From: Lawsonella clevelandensis
Lineage (GTDB): Bacteria; Actinomycetota; Actinomycetes; Mycobacteriales; Mycobacteriaceae
Reading direction: 5' to 3'
NCBI RefSeq assembly: GCF_001293125.1
Contig: NZ_CP009312.1
Coordinates: 62,001-126,000 of the forward strand
Length of the DNA: 64,000 bases
Made by a program: the position numbers and the translations under genes. Shown one piece after another: positions 11,182 to 20,946 of this stretch (the stretch's first letter is position 1; the number at the start of each line of letters is the position of its first letter). The notes beneath the pieces are model-generated. The model had not been told where the DNA came from. It searched no databases and saw nothing but the letters and a program-made list of their open reading frames with translations.

Positions 11182-11841
11182 TTATGCGACGGCTGCTTCT
11201 CGCAATTGCGCAATGGCAGCAGCACGGTCCGCCTGATTGTAGACGGCTGAGCCCGCAACAAAGGCGTCCACACCAGCTTGATACGACGCCCCGATGGTAT
11301 CGGCAGCGATACCACCATCAATTTCGATAAGCGTGGACAACCCCCGACGATCGATTTCCTGGCGGAGTGCCCGCACTTTGTCGAGCACCTCCGCCATAAA
11401 GGACTGGCCTCCGAAGCCAGGTTCGACACTCATAATGAGCACCATATCAACGTCATCCAAAATATCGAAGTAGGGCTCAATCGCTGTCCCAGGTTTTACT
11501 GAGATAGCTGACTTTGTCCCCAGTTCCCGCAGCGTACGGCACAAAGCGGCAGGATCGGGGGACGCCTCCACATGGAAGGTGACGGAGTGGGCTCCTGCCT
11601 TTGCATAGTCAGGCGCCCACCGCTCCGGATCCTCGATCATCAAATGGACATCGAGAGGCATTTCCGTAACCTTGCTGACTGCCTTCATCACCGGCAAACC
11701 AAACGAAAGGTTGGGAACGAAGTGCCCGTCCATAACATCGACATGCACCCAATCTGCAGTGGCGATCGCATCCACATCATCAGCGAGATGTGCGAAATCA
11801 GCAGAAAGGATGGAAGGGGCAATAATTGGTTCACGTTGCAT
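11182..11841 (-). CDS. rpe: Ribulose-phosphate 3-epimerase
   Basis: Pentose-phosphate pathway enzyme that interconverts ribulose 5-phosphate and xylulose 5-phosphate; ribulose 5-phosphate is also the substrate of RibB, so its place before the rib genes makes metabolic sense. The 219-residue TIM barrel shows IAPSILSADF (metal and catalytic region), HVDVMDGHFVPN, DVHLMIEDP and the C-terminal DGGI and GSAVY phosphate-binding loops. It starts nine bases after rsmB ends. Confidence 0.97.
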   Translation of the reverse strand: MQREPIIAPSILSADFAHLADDVDAIATADWVHVDVMDGHFVPNLSFGLPVMKAVSKVTEMPLDVHLMIEDPERWAPDYAKAGAHSVTFHVEASPDPAALCRTLRELGTKSAISVKPGTAIEPYFDILDDVDMVLIMSVEPGFGGQSFMAEVLDKVRALRQEIDRRGLSTLIEIDGGIAADTIGASYQAGVDAFVAGSAVYNQADRAAAIAQLREAAVA

Positions 11842-11850
11842 AGGTCAATT

Positions 11851-13401
11851 CTACTTCTGCGTCAAAGATGAAACCGGACGTTTGAGGAGCGAAACGAACA
11901 TCGCATCGGTTCCGTGACGATGCGGCCACAGTTGAAGGAAGGGGGCACTAGTGACCTGCTGCGCTCCCCCACGTTGTGCCCATTCAGGCCACAACGCAGT
12001 GGCATCGAGAATATCGAGACCAGATTCTACTGCGACGTCTCGGACTACTGCCTCAGTCTCCCGTAAATGCGGGGAGCATGTGGAGTAGGCAATGACTCCA
12101 CCCGGGCGAACCAATGTGGAAGCACTGATGAGAAGTTCTCGCTGCAGACGAGTGAGATCAGCGAGGTCACTGGGCTGCCGGCGCCAGCGTGACTCTGGTC
12201 GCCGACGGAGCGAACCGAGTCCCGAACAGGGTGCGTCTACCAGAATACGGTCGAAACCACCCTCCAGCCCGGTGTCACGGCCGTCAACTTCTACGACTGT
12301 AACTGGACGACCTTCGCAGGCGTTGCGGACTAAATCCGCACGATGATGGCTAGGCTCCACAGCCACCACAGTCGCGCCGGCGATTGCGGCCTCCGCACCC
12401 AAAAGCGCAGCCTTTCCCCCGGGTCCTGCGCATAGGTCAAGCCAACGCCCCTGGTCATCACCCTCTAGCGGAGCTTTACGAAGCGTCAACGCCACAATTT
12501 GCGATCCTTCATCTTGCACGCGAGCATGTCCTTCGCGGACAACCTCAAGTCGACCGGGATCTCCTCCTTCTGTGAGATGAACTGCATAGGGGCTCAGTGG
12601 GCTAATGTCGCCGCCTGTCATTGCTGCGACTTCCTCAGCCGTTGCTTCCCCCGGCAGAGCCACCAGGTGAACGATGGGCCGGGTATCATCTGCTGCGAGG
12701 GCAGCAGCAAGCTCTGGGGAATCCTCATCGACTCGCAATGCTCCCGCGAATGCTTCCGCAATCCAGCGAGGATGGGCCGTGCGGTACGCTAAGGCACCAA
12801 GGGGGTCATGGGTGGCCTGTGGGCAACAACGCTCTTGCCACTCCTCAGGGGTGCTGCGCGAGATGGTCCGCAACACGGCATTGACGAATCCCGCCGACCC
12901 CTGTCCGCGTTCAGCTCGGACTAGCTCCGTTGAGGTGGCGACAGCAGCGTGCTGCGGAACGCGCGTACGCAATAGCTGGTACGCTCCGATGCGCAGAACA
13001 TCAAGAAGGTCCCCATCAATATCCGCGACCGGACGGTGGGCAGCCTCCGCGATAATAGGATCGAGGACTCCTTGGGCGCGTACGGTTCCGTTGGCAAGTT
13101 CTGTTGCGAAGGCAGCATCTTGCTTGTTCAGATGGCGATGTCGGAGCTCTTGGGAAAGCATGATGTTGGCGTATGCCTCATCCGCTCGCACGGCACGAAT
13201 AACGGTTAGTGCAGTCTCCCGTGCGGGATCTTCCACCACTGTTCCACGGCGCCGGTGAGCATGGTGCCGCTTCGGTGCAGAGGAGCCGTTCCGCTCCTGC
13301 TGTTTCCCTTCCTTGGGCATGGCCTCGACAGTCGCTCGGGAAGGTTCTGCATTCCGCTGTTTGGCCGCGGTTTTGGAGCGAGATCGGAATCCACCACTCA
13401 T
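11851..13401 (-). CDS. rsmB: 16S rRNA (cytosine-967-C5) methyltransferase RsmB
   Basis: SAM-dependent RNA methyltransferase of the Fmu/Sun family. The 516-residue protein has a basic, low-complexity N-terminal extension of about 60 residues, an N-terminal NusB-like RNA-binding domain ([17 protein letters not shown] onward), the SAM-binding [14 protein letters not shown], and the two catalytic-cysteine motifs [12 protein letters not shown] and [12 protein letters not shown]. The ATG is set at 13401, where ATGA overlaps the fmt stop by four bases; a longer start would intrude further into fmt. Confidence 0.95.
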   Translation of the reverse strand: MSGGFRSRSKTAAKQRNAEPSRATVEAMPKEGKQQERNGSSAPKRHHAHRRRGTVVEDPARETALTVIRAVRADEAYANIMLSQELRHRHLNKQDAAFATELANGTVRAQGVLDPIIAEAAHRPVADIDGDLLDVLRIGAYQLLRTRVPQHAAVATSTELVRAERGQGSAGFVNAVLRTISRSTPEEWQERCCPQATHDPLGALAYRTAHPRWIAEAFAGALRVDEDSPELAAALAADDTRPIVHLVALPGEATAEEVAAMTGGDISPLSPYAVHLTEGGDPGRLEVVREGHARVQDEGSQIVALTLRKAPLEGDDQGRWLDLCAGPGGKAALLGAEAAIAGATVVAVEPSHHRADLVRNACEGRPVTVVEVDGRDTGLEGGFDRILVDAPCSGLGSLRRRPESRWRRQPSDLADLTRLQRELLISASTLVRPGGVIAYSTCSPHLRETEAVVRDVAVESGLDILDATALWPEWAQRGGAQQVTSAPFLQLWPHRHGTDAMFVSLLKRPVSSLTQK

Positions 13402-14354
13402 TGCATAACCTCGTCTCCGCACAAATGCGCACCACGGGCCCAATCTGCTGCATTCATCATTTTTTTCCCTGGTACCTGGATAGCAGCTAACTGGATTACT
13501 CCAGTCGCAGTTCCAACAAGCACATGTTTGCCAGTAAAGAAGAGCTGCCCGGGAGCAAGTGCGACCCCAGAACTGGAAAGCCGATGGACAGCAGTCGGAT
13601 GCAAAGGCTCGACGCTACCAATCTTCAGTCGTACTTCTCCCAACATGGTCCATGCACCAGGTGTCGGTGTCATTGCTCGAATATGTCGATCGACAAGATG
13701 CGTTGGAAGTGACCAGCGAATACGGGCGTCCTCGGTAGAAATCTTCGAGGTATAGCTCACTCCGTCATGTGGTTGTGGAAGCGGTGTCAGGGAGCCCTCC
13801 GCAATACCGTCCATGGTGTCGATGAGGAGACGCGCGCCCTGTTCTGCGAGCCGCTGCATCAGCGTATCGCTCGTGTCTGTGGGGCGAATGGTTTCGGTGA
13901 CTGTACCGAAAATAGGGCCGGTATCCATTCCCTCGTCGAGGCGGAAGGTAGTCGCGCCAGTTAACTCATCGCCTGCCGCAATGGCAGATTGGACAGGTGC
14001 CGCACCACGCCACTGGGGTAGTAAGGAAAAGTGGAGGTTTACCCAACCGTGCTGCGGGATCTCCAAGACAGCCGGCCGGAGAAGTTGACCGTACGCTACA
14101 ACCGGGCAGCAGTCTGGGCGGTAGCTAGCGAGCTGCGTGAGAAACTCTGGATCGCTCGCTGAGTGCGGCTTGAGCACAGAAATTCCGTGTTCTTCGGCAC
14201 ATAACGCCACAGGAGAAGGGCGAAGCTTCCGGCCGCGGCCATACGGGGCATCTGGTTGGGTAATAACCGCTACCACTTGATGACGAGGAGAGTCGCAGAG
14301 AGCCTGCAATGATGGAACCGCCGCTTCCGGGGTTCCTGCGAAAACCAGCCGCAT
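13398..14354 (-). CDS. fmt: Methionyl-tRNA formyltransferase
   Basis: Adds a formyl group from 10-formyltetrahydrofolate to initiator Met-tRNA. The 318 residues open with [15 protein letters not shown] and contain the catalytic segment [17 protein letters not shown] with the following [11 protein letters not shown], and an OB-fold-like C-terminal domain. It lies 63 bases after def, the enzyme that later removes the formyl group, and overlaps rsmB by four bases. Confidence 0.97.
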   Translation of the reverse strand: MRLVFAGTPEAAVPSLQALCDSPRHQVVAVITQPDAPYGRGRKLRPSPVALCAEEHGISVLKPHSASDPEFLTQLASYRPDCCPVVAYGQLLRPAVLEIPQHGWVNLHFSLLPQWRGAAPVQSAIAAGDELTGATTFRLDEGMDTGPIFGTVTETIRPTDTSDTLMQRLAEQGARLLIDTMDGIAEGSLTPLPQPHDGVSYTSKISTEDARIRWSLPTHLVDRHIRAMTPTPGAWTMLGEVRLKIGSVEPLHPTAVHRLSSSGVALAPGQLFFTGKHVLVGTATGVIQLAAIQVPGKKMMNAADWARGAHLCGDEVMQ

Positions 14355-14417
14355 AGAGCGCCTTTCTTAATGAATGAAGGAGACCCGATAGGTGGGTAAA
14401 GGACGTCACAAGATACG

Positions 14418-14939
14418 TTAGCCCTGTGGATGCAGGAAGGGTTGCCCGAACCACTGCGAGTTGCGAACCTCCGCCATAGCAAGCTTTCGATCCTCAGCGC
14501 GTTGCTGTTTCATAAACATAATGCCATTAAGGTGGTCGGTCTCGTGCTGAATACACCGTGCCAACAGCTCGGTGCCCTCGTACTCCACTGGATTCCCCTG
14601 ACAGTCCCGTCCCCGAACGATCACATGGTTATAACGTTCCACATTGCCGTAGACCCCAGGTACAGAGAGACATCCTTCCATGCCGTACTGCATCTCCTCC
14701 CCTCTGGGCTCCCATTCAGGGTTAACAACGTGGCCAGCCTCACCATCTCCACAATCAAAGACAAAAAGTCGTAAGGACACACCAACTTGAGGCGCAGCAA
14801 GTCCTACACCATTATCTGCACGCATGGTGTCAAACATATCTTCCACTAGCTTCTCCAAGGCACCGTCGAATTCCGTTACCTCATCGGCACGTGTGCGAAG
14901 TACAGGGTCGGGGAAAAGTCGGATGGGAAGAACAGCCAT
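14418..14939 (-). CDS. def: Peptide deformylase
   Basis: Removes the N-formyl group from new proteins. The 173-residue product has all three family motifs: GVGLAAPQVG (about 46), EGCLSVPG with the metal-binding Cys (about 104) and QHETDHLNG with the two His ligands and catalytic Glu (about 147). I start at ATG 14939 because AAAGGAC precedes it and MAVLPIRLFPDPVLR is the family N-terminus; the open frame runs upstream but without conserved sequence. Confidence 0.96.
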   Translation of the reverse strand: MAVLPIRLFPDPVLRTRADEVTEFDGALEKLVEDMFDTMRADNGVGLAAPQVGVSLRLFVFDCGDGEAGHVVNPEWEPRGEEMQYGMEGCLSVPGVYGNVERYNHVIVRGRDCQGNPVEYEGTELLARCIQHETDHLNGIMFMKQQRAEDRKLAMAEVRNSQWFGQPFLHPQG

Positions 14940-15015
14940 AAAAGTCCTTTCACAGAGTCGCTCTCTACCAGCAAGTCTAGTCATTTCAGCAGTCAAACGC
15001 TGCATAGCGCAGATA

Positions 15016-17061
15016 TCAACCAATATGGACAGGATCCACCTGGATGCGAACGGGTTCAGCACGGTTACTAGCCGAACGATACCGGACGATTTTGCGCACT
15101 GCGCCAAGCAGCTCAGTGAACTGAGACGGGTGTACGCGGAGTAATATTCGCACGGGTTCGTCATCGATATCAGTACTCCCCGCCGGTAAAGCAGCAAAAG
15201 CGGGAAGCTCGACTGGCCCTAGAGTTGTCACCGGCACCTCAGCATTGATTTCTCCAGCACATTCGGTAACTGCAGCAAAAGCCCCATCAATAGCAATGAG
15301 ATGTTGGCTGGGTGGCAGCTGCGCGTTTTTTCTCTCTAGACGAAGCCTTTCGGCCACTCCACACGGGTCCCATCGGATCAGCCCTTGCACAAGGGGATGT
15401 GATGGATCACCAGCAACAATAGCCTCGCCGCCATACGCAAACGGGCGTACGAGGCGGACCGCGTTGCACCAAAGCCGCAGTGTGTCCTCTTCGGCAGACA
15501 GGTCTGGCCGTTGTGTTAACGCCCAGGGATCTAACATCACCAGTGCACCGTATCCAGTTGGTGCTAGTGGTTCACTACCTGGTGTGGAGACGACAATTGC
15601 CGGACCTATGGGAATGGTTTCCTTCCGTTCATCGCCATAGGAAAGAATGATGGGAAAACCGGGGAATGCGCGCCCTAGTTCCTCAGCAGTTCGCCCTGCC
15701 CCTATGGTTGCGGCACGCAATTTATGGCTTCCACAGTGCGGGCAGGTAAAACGTGGCTCTGGAGTTCCACACCAACGGCAAACAGGCAGCTGTGCTTGGT
15801 CAGTACGTCCCCGGCTATGTGGCAGGCTTAACGGACCTCCACAGTGTCGACAGCGGGCAGGCTCGTGACAATTTCCACAGACCAAAGTGGGAATATACCC
15901 TCGTCGAGGAACCTGGAAAAGGGCGGGTTCTCCTCTTTCTAAAGAGGCTTTGACCGCCCGGAATGCTGTGTGAGGAATGCGTGCTGCACGAGCGAGAGGG
16001 TCGCGCTCCAGGGCCTTTTCCGAATCCCCAGGGGCAGTTATCCGCGGCAAGCTAGCCTTCAGCTCTGTGCGTTCTGGCTGAAGATAATGGGCCCAGCCGT
16101 CAGCGACACGCTGACTCATCGCGATGCTAACCATCCATCCTGCCGCAAGAAAATTAGCGCCTTCAGCTTCAGCACGGTGAGCCAGCACATCCCGCGGATG
16201 TGGATAAGGCGCTCGTGGATCTGCGAAAATATCATCGCCGTCATCAAGGAGAAGCACGGTGTGAAGGTTCGGTAAAGGGGTAAAGGCAGCTGCCCGGGTA
16301 CCAATGACAACATCCACTGCCCCATACAACGCATGTAGCCAGGTGCGATAACGCGGTGCTTGGCCAGATGCGGCAGATAGTCCCACAATGCCATCACTAC
16401 CCAAAGTGTGTCGCACGTGTGTCAGTAAAGGATCGAGATCGTATTGATCTGGTACCAGCACCAGCACCGCCCCTCCAGAGTGCCGGGCAATCCGAATAAG
16501 ATCGCACACTCGTGCGGCAAGATCTTCATCGGGAAGAAGCTGCCATGCGGCCCGCACTCGTTGGCCGGGTAGCGCACCCACCATACTGGTACCCCAGCGG
16601 TAACGCGCCCACGCTGTCTGAGACTCTGCGGAAAGCATAGGTTCACAATCCACGCCGGTGTCGGTATCAACAGCACGCGGTGTCGGAAGATCCTCTTTGT
16701 CGACCCTGGAAACACGAGGCGGGACAGCTAGCCTTATGACGTCAGCGACAGTGCCTGCATAGCGACGGGCGGTCCATTCCACCAGTTCCCGAAACGAGCC
16801 AGTAAGAACCTGATGTGAAGAGACTACTTTGCGAAGCGGTGTCAGTTCTCCTGGATAGTCGCTATCTTCAAGCCGTTCAAGGACGTATCCATCAACCTGG
16901 CGTCCATGGAAGGTCACTCGGACCCGTGTCCCTGGTTGGGCTTCCTCCGCAAGCTCAGCGGGAACAGAGTAATCAAAGCCTCGGTCCAAATGCGGAACAT
17001 CAAGTAATGGGAGAATCCGCGCAATGGGGTTTTCCGCAGCGAGACGTGAGGAACTGGCCAT
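15016..17061 (-). CDS. priA: PriA-like primosomal protein lacking helicase motifs
   Basis: Related to the replication-restart protein N'. The 681-residue sequence keeps the N-terminal DNA-binding domain (ARILPLLDVPHLDRGFDYSVP), the paired-cysteine zinc module (CGNCHEPARCRHCGG and CRWCGTPEPRFTCPHCG, about 390-440) and the C-terminal region. Where helicase-competent PriA has a GxxGSGKT Walker A, this protein has none, and the DEEH box region reads LLDDGDDIF. This is known for the actinobacterial subfamily, for which helicase activity is not expected. It follows metK across a hairpin terminator. Confidence 0.92.
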   Translation of the reverse strand: MASSSRLAAENPIARILPLLDVPHLDRGFDYSVPAELAEEAQPGTRVRVTFHGRQVDGYVLERLEDSDYPGELTPLRKVVSSHQVLTGSFRELVEWTARRYAGTVADVIRLAVPPRVSRVDKEDLPTPRAVDTDTGVDCEPMLSAESQTAWARYRWGTSMVGALPGQRVRAAWQLLPDEDLAARVCDLIRIARHSGGAVLVLVPDQYDLDPLLTHVRHTLGSDGIVGLSAASGQAPRYRTWLHALYGAVDVVIGTRAAAFTPLPNLHTVLLLDDGDDIFADPRAPYPHPRDVLAHRAEAEGANFLAAGWMVSIAMSQRVADGWAHYLQPERTELKASLPRITAPGDSEKALERDPLARAARIPHTAFRAVKASLERGEPALFQVPRRGYIPTLVCGNCHEPARCRHCGGPLSLPHSRGRTDQAQLPVCRWCGTPEPRFTCPHCGSHKLRAATIGAGRTAEELGRAFPGFPIILSYGDERKETIPIGPAIVVSTPGSEPLAPTGYGALVMLDPWALTQRPDLSAEEDTLRLWCNAVRLVRPFAYGGEAIVAGDPSHPLVQGLIRWDPCGVAERLRLERKNAQLPPSQHLIAIDGAFAAVTECAGEINAEVPVTTLGPVELPAFAALPAGSTDIDDEPVRILLRVHPSQFTELLGAVRKIVRYRSASNRAEPVRIQVDPVHIG

Positions 17062-17085
17062 GCTTTATTCTTACCAGAGATAGAA

Positions 17086-17118
17086 GTTAAGCCCGTGTCT
17101 TCGCGACACGGGCTTAAC
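17086..17118 (-). terminator. 14-bp hairpin between metK and priA
   Basis: Arms GTTAAGCCCGTGTC (17086-17099) and its exact complement (17105-17118) flank a five-base loop, ttcgc, starting 16 bases after the metK stop. On the minus strand it is followed by a short pyrimidine-rich run rather than a full U-tract. It probably ends or attenuates the metK transcript ahead of priA. Confidence 0.7.
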
Positions 17119-17133
17119 CACTGTGTATGTGTG

Positions 17134-18348
17134 CTAGGCCTTAAGACCTGCAAGCGACGCTAGATCAGCAGCACGGTCAGTGTTTTCCCAGGGCAGTTCG
17201 ACATCGGTACGGCCAAAGTGCCCGTAGGCTGCGGTCTGCCGGTAAATGGGACGGAGAAGATCGAGATCACGCACGATAGCGCCCGGACGCAGATCAAAAA
17301 CTTCTTCGATGGCAGCTTGAATGCGTAGCGGATCGCACTTTTCGGTCCCGAACGTTTCAACAAATAGCCCAACTGGGGCAGCCTTGCCAATAGCGTAGGC
17401 GACTTGCACCTCAATACGGTCAGCAAGACCAGCGGCAACAGCGTTCTTAGCTACCCAACGCATTGCGTAAGCAGCAGATCGGTCGACCTTCGATGGGTCT
17501 TTTCCGGAGAATGCACCGCCGCCGTGGCGAGCCATACCACCGTAGGTGTCGACGATGATCTTTCGGCCGGTCAAGCCGGCGTCTCCCATAGGACCACCGA
17601 GTATAAAGCTGCCCGAGGGGTTGACCAGTAGACGGGGATCCTCCGTGTCGAGTCCAGAGCCAGTAAGGCCATCCAACACCGGGTTAAGCACACGATCGTG
17701 GATAGCTGGAGCCAATTCGCTCTCCAAGTCGATACCGGCGTCGTGCTGAGTCGAGATAATCACGGTATCGAGGCGAACCGCCTGATGGCCGTTGTACTCG
17801 ATAGTGACCTGTGTCTTGCCATCAGGACGAAGCCACGGCAGTTCCTGGGTTTTGCGTTCCTCAGCCAACCGACGGGACAGTCGATGGGCCAATGCGATAG
17901 GTAGCGGCATGAGTTCGGGGGTGTCGGTACACGCGTAACCAAACATCAAGCCTTGGTCGCCCGCACCCTGACGGGACATTTCATCCCCATCCGATTCTGT
18001 GCGAACTTCGTGGCTGACATCGACACCATCAGCGATCTCCTGCGACTGACGGCCAATAGAGATGTTGACGGCACAGGTGTTTCCGTCAAAGCCCTTTGCC
18101 GCATCGTCATATCCGACATCCAGGATGGCTTTACGAACGGTTGCGTCAACATCGACGCTGGCATTGCTACGAACCTCTCCGGCAATGTGAACTTGACCGG
18201 TGGTAGCGAAGGATTCAACGGCGACATGTGAGTAAGGGTCTTGCTCTAGGTAGGCGTCCAGCAACGCATCACTAATAGCGTCGCAGAGCTTATCGGGATG
18301 GCCCTCTGTAACCGACTCGCTAGTGAAGAGACGGCGAACATTGCTCAC
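17134..18348 (-). CDS. metK: S-adenosylmethionine synthetase
   Basis: Makes SAM from ATP and methionine. The 404-residue enzyme has the N-terminal [12 protein letters not shown], the signature [12 protein letters not shown] (about 120) and the second signature [16 protein letters not shown] (about 275). GTG 18348 is chosen because a GAGG ribosome site lies upstream and [10 protein letters not shown] is the family N-terminus. It is bounded by hairpins on both sides (18500-18532 upstream, 17086-17118 downstream), so it is likely transcribed alone from the 150-base upstream region, in which I see no SAM riboswitch. Confidence 0.97.
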   Translation of the reverse strand: MSNVRRLFTSESVTEGHPDKLCDAISDALLDAYLEQDPYSHVAVESFATTGQVHIAGEVRSNASVDVDATVRKAILDVGYDDAAKGFDGNTCAVNISIGRQSQEIADGVDVSHEVRTESDGDEMSRQGAGDQGLMFGYACTDTPELMPLPIALAHRLSRRLAEERKTQELPWLRPDGKTQVTIEYNGHQAVRLDTVIISTQHDAGIDLESELAPAIHDRVLNPVLDGLTGSGLDTEDPRLLVNPSGSFILGGPMGDAGLTGRKIIVDTYGGMARHGGGAFSGKDPSKVDRSAAYAMRWVAKNAVAAGLADRIEVQVAYAIGKAAPVGLFVETFGTEKCDPLRIQAAIEEVFDLRPGAIVRDLDLLRPIYRQTAAYGHFGRTDVELPWENTDRAADLASLAGLKA

Positions 18349-18499
18349 GATATAATTCCTCGTTTCTGCTGTATGGGCAGATGCTTTTAGACGACATGCG
18401 AAGAATGAAAAGGATCGCGTTTTCATCCTCGTATAGCTTACGCGGTAGCCCGACGAAAGGCCCAGACGAAATGAATGTTTGCCTAACTTAGAGTAAAAA

Positions 18500-18532
18500 C
18501 CGCCCTACCGTCAATCTATGACGGTAGGGCGG
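18500..18532 (-). terminator. Intrinsic terminator after rpoZ
   Basis: Arms CCGCCCTACCGTCA (18500-18513) and its exact complement (18519-18532) with a five-base loop, followed on the minus strand by TTTTTACTC. This is a classic GC-rich stem with a U-run, about 60 bases after the rpoZ stop and 150 before metK. It separates mihF-gmk-rpoZ from metK. Confidence 0.85.
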
Positions 18533-18590
18533 CACTTGCTTTTGTTGAGCTACTCGGTAGCGAGCGAGGGGGCGTTTCCGACAGTGGAAA

Positions 18591-18884
18591 CTACTCCCCT
18601 TCCGTGTACTCGAGAAGGTCAGCATCAATCTCGCGTAGCGCGATGGACAGCGGCTTCTCGTGCAAGCGGGGCTCCACTAGCGGACCAACGTACTCGAGGA
18701 TGCCCTCAGCAAGCTGGTTATAATAATCGTTGATCTGGCGCGCTCGCTTCGCAGCGAAGACAACGAGCGCGTACTTGGACGACACTTTGTCGAGAAGTTC
18801 GTCCAGCGGCGGATCGGTGATACCGATCGGCGGCTCGTAGGGCTTCGGTGCTGCAAGACCTTCAGCTAGGCTCTGTTCAGCCAC
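18591..18884 (-). CDS. rpoZ: RNA polymerase omega subunit
   Basis: Small RNA polymerase assembly subunit that chaperones the beta-prime chain. The 97-residue product has the conserved core [18 protein letters not shown], then AAKRARQIN and the C-terminal [10 protein letters not shown] start at GTG 18884, preceded by GGAGG, giving [10 protein letters not shown]; an in-frame start at 18923 would add 13 residues. It is downstream of gmk as in other Actinobacteria, but the coaBC gene that usually follows is missing and a terminator takes its place. Confidence 0.95.
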   Translation of the reverse strand: MAEQSLAEGLAAPKPYEPPIGITDPPLDELLDKVSSKYALVVFAAKRARQINDYYNQLAEGILEYVGPLVEPRLHEKPLSIALREIDADLLEYTEGE

Positions 18885-18968
18885 GTTTTGTGCCTCCGTG
18901 TGCCTGAGAGTATTACCGTTCAACTTTAGGGGTAACGCTCGGAACAGGCAAATTAGTTATGTTCAACG

Positions 18969-19589
18969 TCAGTTGATTCCCCAACAGGATATCAGCTCAG
19001 AAACAGCGTCTTCGAGATCGTCGTTCACGATAATGCGATCGAATTCGGTCTGCGCTTCCAGTTCCGCCAAAGCAGTATGGAGCCGACGCTCAATAACCTC
19101 CTGGGATTCAGTTCCCCTCCCTACCAGGCGATCAACCAAAATTTCCCAGCTGGGGGGTGCTAGAAACACAAGTTGAGCATCGGGCATGGAATGCCGAATT
19201 TGCCGGGCACCTGCCAGGTCCACTTCTACCAAAACCGGACGTCCAGCATCCATTGCTGCAACGACAGGTTCGCGAGGCGTCCCTGAGCGTTGTAGTCCAC
19301 CATGAATGTCTGCCCATTCGAGCAATTCATTGTTGTCGATGTAGCGCTGGAACTCAGGTTTCGAGACGAATAAGTAGTCTCGCCCATCAACTTCGCCGGG
19401 GCGAGGTTCGCGCGTCGTCACAGACACCGAAAAGTAGAGGTTGGGAACTAGTTCGCGAAGCCTTTGGACGACAGTTGATTTACCTACGGCAGAAGGGCCG
19501 GCTAGCACTACCAGCCGACCCTTCTGGGTAGCTTTGTCGTTCGAGTCTGTGGATACGCTAGAGAGGGCTCGTTCAGTCTCGTCGGACAC
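18969..19589 (-). CDS. gmk: Guanylate kinase
   Basis: Phosphorylates GMP to GDP with ATP. The 206-residue protein has a non-conserved acidic leader of about 22 residues, then Walker [10 protein letters not shown] (about 32-40), the GMP-binding [17 protein letters not shown] (about 56-72) and the VDLAGARQI strand. The start is GTG, nine bases after mihF ends. The mihF-gmk-rpoZ order is typical of Mycobacteriales. Confidence 0.97.
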   Translation of the reverse strand: MSDETERALSSVSTDSNDKATQKGRLVVLAGPSAVGKSTVVQRLRELVPNLYFSVSVTTREPRPGEVDGRDYLFVSKPEFQRYIDNNELLEWADIHGGLQRSGTPREPVVAAMDAGRPVLVEVDLAGARQIRHSMPDAQLVFLAPPSWEILVDRLVGRGTESQEVIERRLHTALAELEAQTEFDRIIVNDDLEDAVSELISCWGIN

Positions 19590-19597
19590 GGTGAAAA

Positions 19598-19918
19598 CTA
19601 CTCACCGAAACCGAAACGCTCGAGCAGGGCACGACGCTGACGGTCGCCCAGGCCACGGAGACGGCGGGTAGGAGCAATTTCCAGCTCGGTCATGATTTCC
19701 TGAGCCTTCACCTTGCCGACCTTAGGGAGAGCTTCGAGAAGGGCAGAGACCTTCATCTTGCCGATGATTTCGTCAGTTTCAGCGTTCTTCAGGACTGTCT
19801 TAAGATCGGTCTCACCCTTCTTCAGGCGATCCTTGAGCTCGGCGCGGGCACGACGAGCAGCAGCAGCCTTCTCAAGCGCGGCAGCGCGCTGTTCGGGGGT
19901 CAATTCAGGAAGGGCCAC
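19598..19918 (-). CDS. mihF: Actinobacterial integration host factor MihF
   Basis: Nucleoid-associated, basic DNA-binding protein confined to Actinobacteria; the mycobacterial homologue supports phage L5 integration and is essential. The 106 residues show the conserved basic helix [20 protein letters not shown], then [20 protein letters not shown] and [20 protein letters not shown], a helix-two-turn-helix-like DNA-binding region. The start is GTG with GGAGG four bases ahead. It leads the mihF-gmk-rpoZ group. Confidence 0.96.
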   Translation of the reverse strand: MALPELTPEQRAAALEKAAAARRARAELKDRLKKGETDLKTVLKNAETDEIIGKMKVSALLEALPKVGKVKAQEIMTELEIAPTRRLRGLGDRQRRALLERFGFGE

Positions 19919-19971
19919 GATTCCTCCGTATCAGATAACTTTTATCAACGGAACACAGTTTTTCGGTTCCG

Positions 19972-19992
19972 GGTGCTTGAGACTCAAGCACC
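19972..19992 (-). terminator. Short hairpin between pyrF and mihF
   Basis: A 9-bp perfect inverted repeat, GGTGCTTGA with three-base loop, lies in the 155-base gap between pyrF and mihF. It has no U-run on the minus strand. It may end pyrimidine operon transcription or belong to the mihF leader; the evidence is structural only. Confidence 0.35.
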
Positions 19993-20073
19993 AGACTTGT
20001 GTCGTTTATTTTCTTAGATAGCGTAGCACCAAACGACCAGGTACAACGCAACACAGCAGCATGTTTTCCCAGT

Positions 20074-20946
20074 TTAGACGAAAAATTCAGCGTTCAACTG
20101 AGAAAGCCGTGCTGCCAAGTCTTCCACAGACGGGCCGCATTCTAAAAGTGCCCGCGAAATACTAGGGACTCCTAAAGTGCCACCATGACCGACGATCCGG
20201 TCCACGTCTTCCTTCGTAGCGCCCTGCACTCCCACGCCAGGTAGGAGCACGGGACCACATAGATTCTCAAGAATAGGCGGATGAGGGACAGTTGCGCCAA
20301 CCACCACGCCGAAGGACCCAATTCCGTACTGCACTTTTTCCCGATTATTCAGCTCGCTGAGATAATCAACGATCTCCTGTGCGACACTCTGACCTGCGGG
20401 AAACGGCATCTGGTCAGTGTGATTAAGTATTGCATCCTGCAGGGAAGCACCCTCTGGATTCGACGTACGGGCAAGGACGAAGATGCCTCGCCCAGTCTCC
20501 CGCGCAGCGTTATACAAAGGTGCTAAAGACTTGACTCCTAAGTACGGAGAGACAGTCAATGCATCGCTGGCGAGCGGAGAGTCATCGCGCAACCAGGCAT
20601 CTGCATACCCTTGGTTGGTCGACCCAATATCGCCGCGCTTGGCGTCGGAGACCACTAGAGTTCCAGCCTCACGCAGGTCGGCAAGTGCCTTCTCTAACAC
20701 GGCAAAACCTTGCGAACCGAAGCATTCAAAAAAAGCTACCTGGGGTTTGACTAGTGCTACACGCCCGCTAAAGGCCTCCACGCAGATACGCGTGAACTCA
20801 GTGAGTCCCGCGAGATTCCAGTCCAGCCCCCACTGACGCAGTAGAGCAGCATGAGGGTCTATTCCTACGCACAACCGACCAGTCTGCGCGCAGGCTCTCC
20901 GGAGTGCGACACCAAAGGGCTTGGTGGGCGCGCACAAGGCTGTCAC
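20074..20946 (-). CDS. pyrF: Orotidine 5'-phosphate decarboxylase
   Basis: Last step of UMP synthesis. The 290-residue protein is of the longer type-2 subfamily found in Mycobacteriales: it has LCVGIDPH (about 27), VALVKPQVAFFECFG (about 60), the catalytic segment VVSDAKRGDIGST (about 98) with the Asp-Lys-Asp charge network, and PGVGVQGA near the C-terminus. The GTG start overlaps the carB stop by one base (TAGTG), so it is the terminal, coupled gene of the pyr operon. Confidence 0.96.
   Translation of the reverse strand: MTALCAPTKPFGVALRRACAQTGRLCVGIDPHAALLRQWGLDWNLAGLTEFTRICVEAFSGRVALVKPQVAFFECFGSQGFAVLEKALADLREAGTLVVSDAKRGDIGSTNQGYADAWLRDDSPLASDALTVSPYLGVKSLAPLYNAARETGRGIFVLARTSNPEGASLQDAILNHTDQMPFPAGQSVAQEIVDYLSELNNREKVQYGIGSFGVVVGATVPHPPILENLCGPVLLPGVGVQGATKEDVDRIVGHGGTLGVPSISRALLECGPSVEDLAARLSQLNAEFFV

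Noticed and set aside
18349-18499. Possible SAM riboswitch upstream of metK
   Set aside because: The 150-base leader shows no SAM-I, SAM-II or SAM-IV core that I can recognise.
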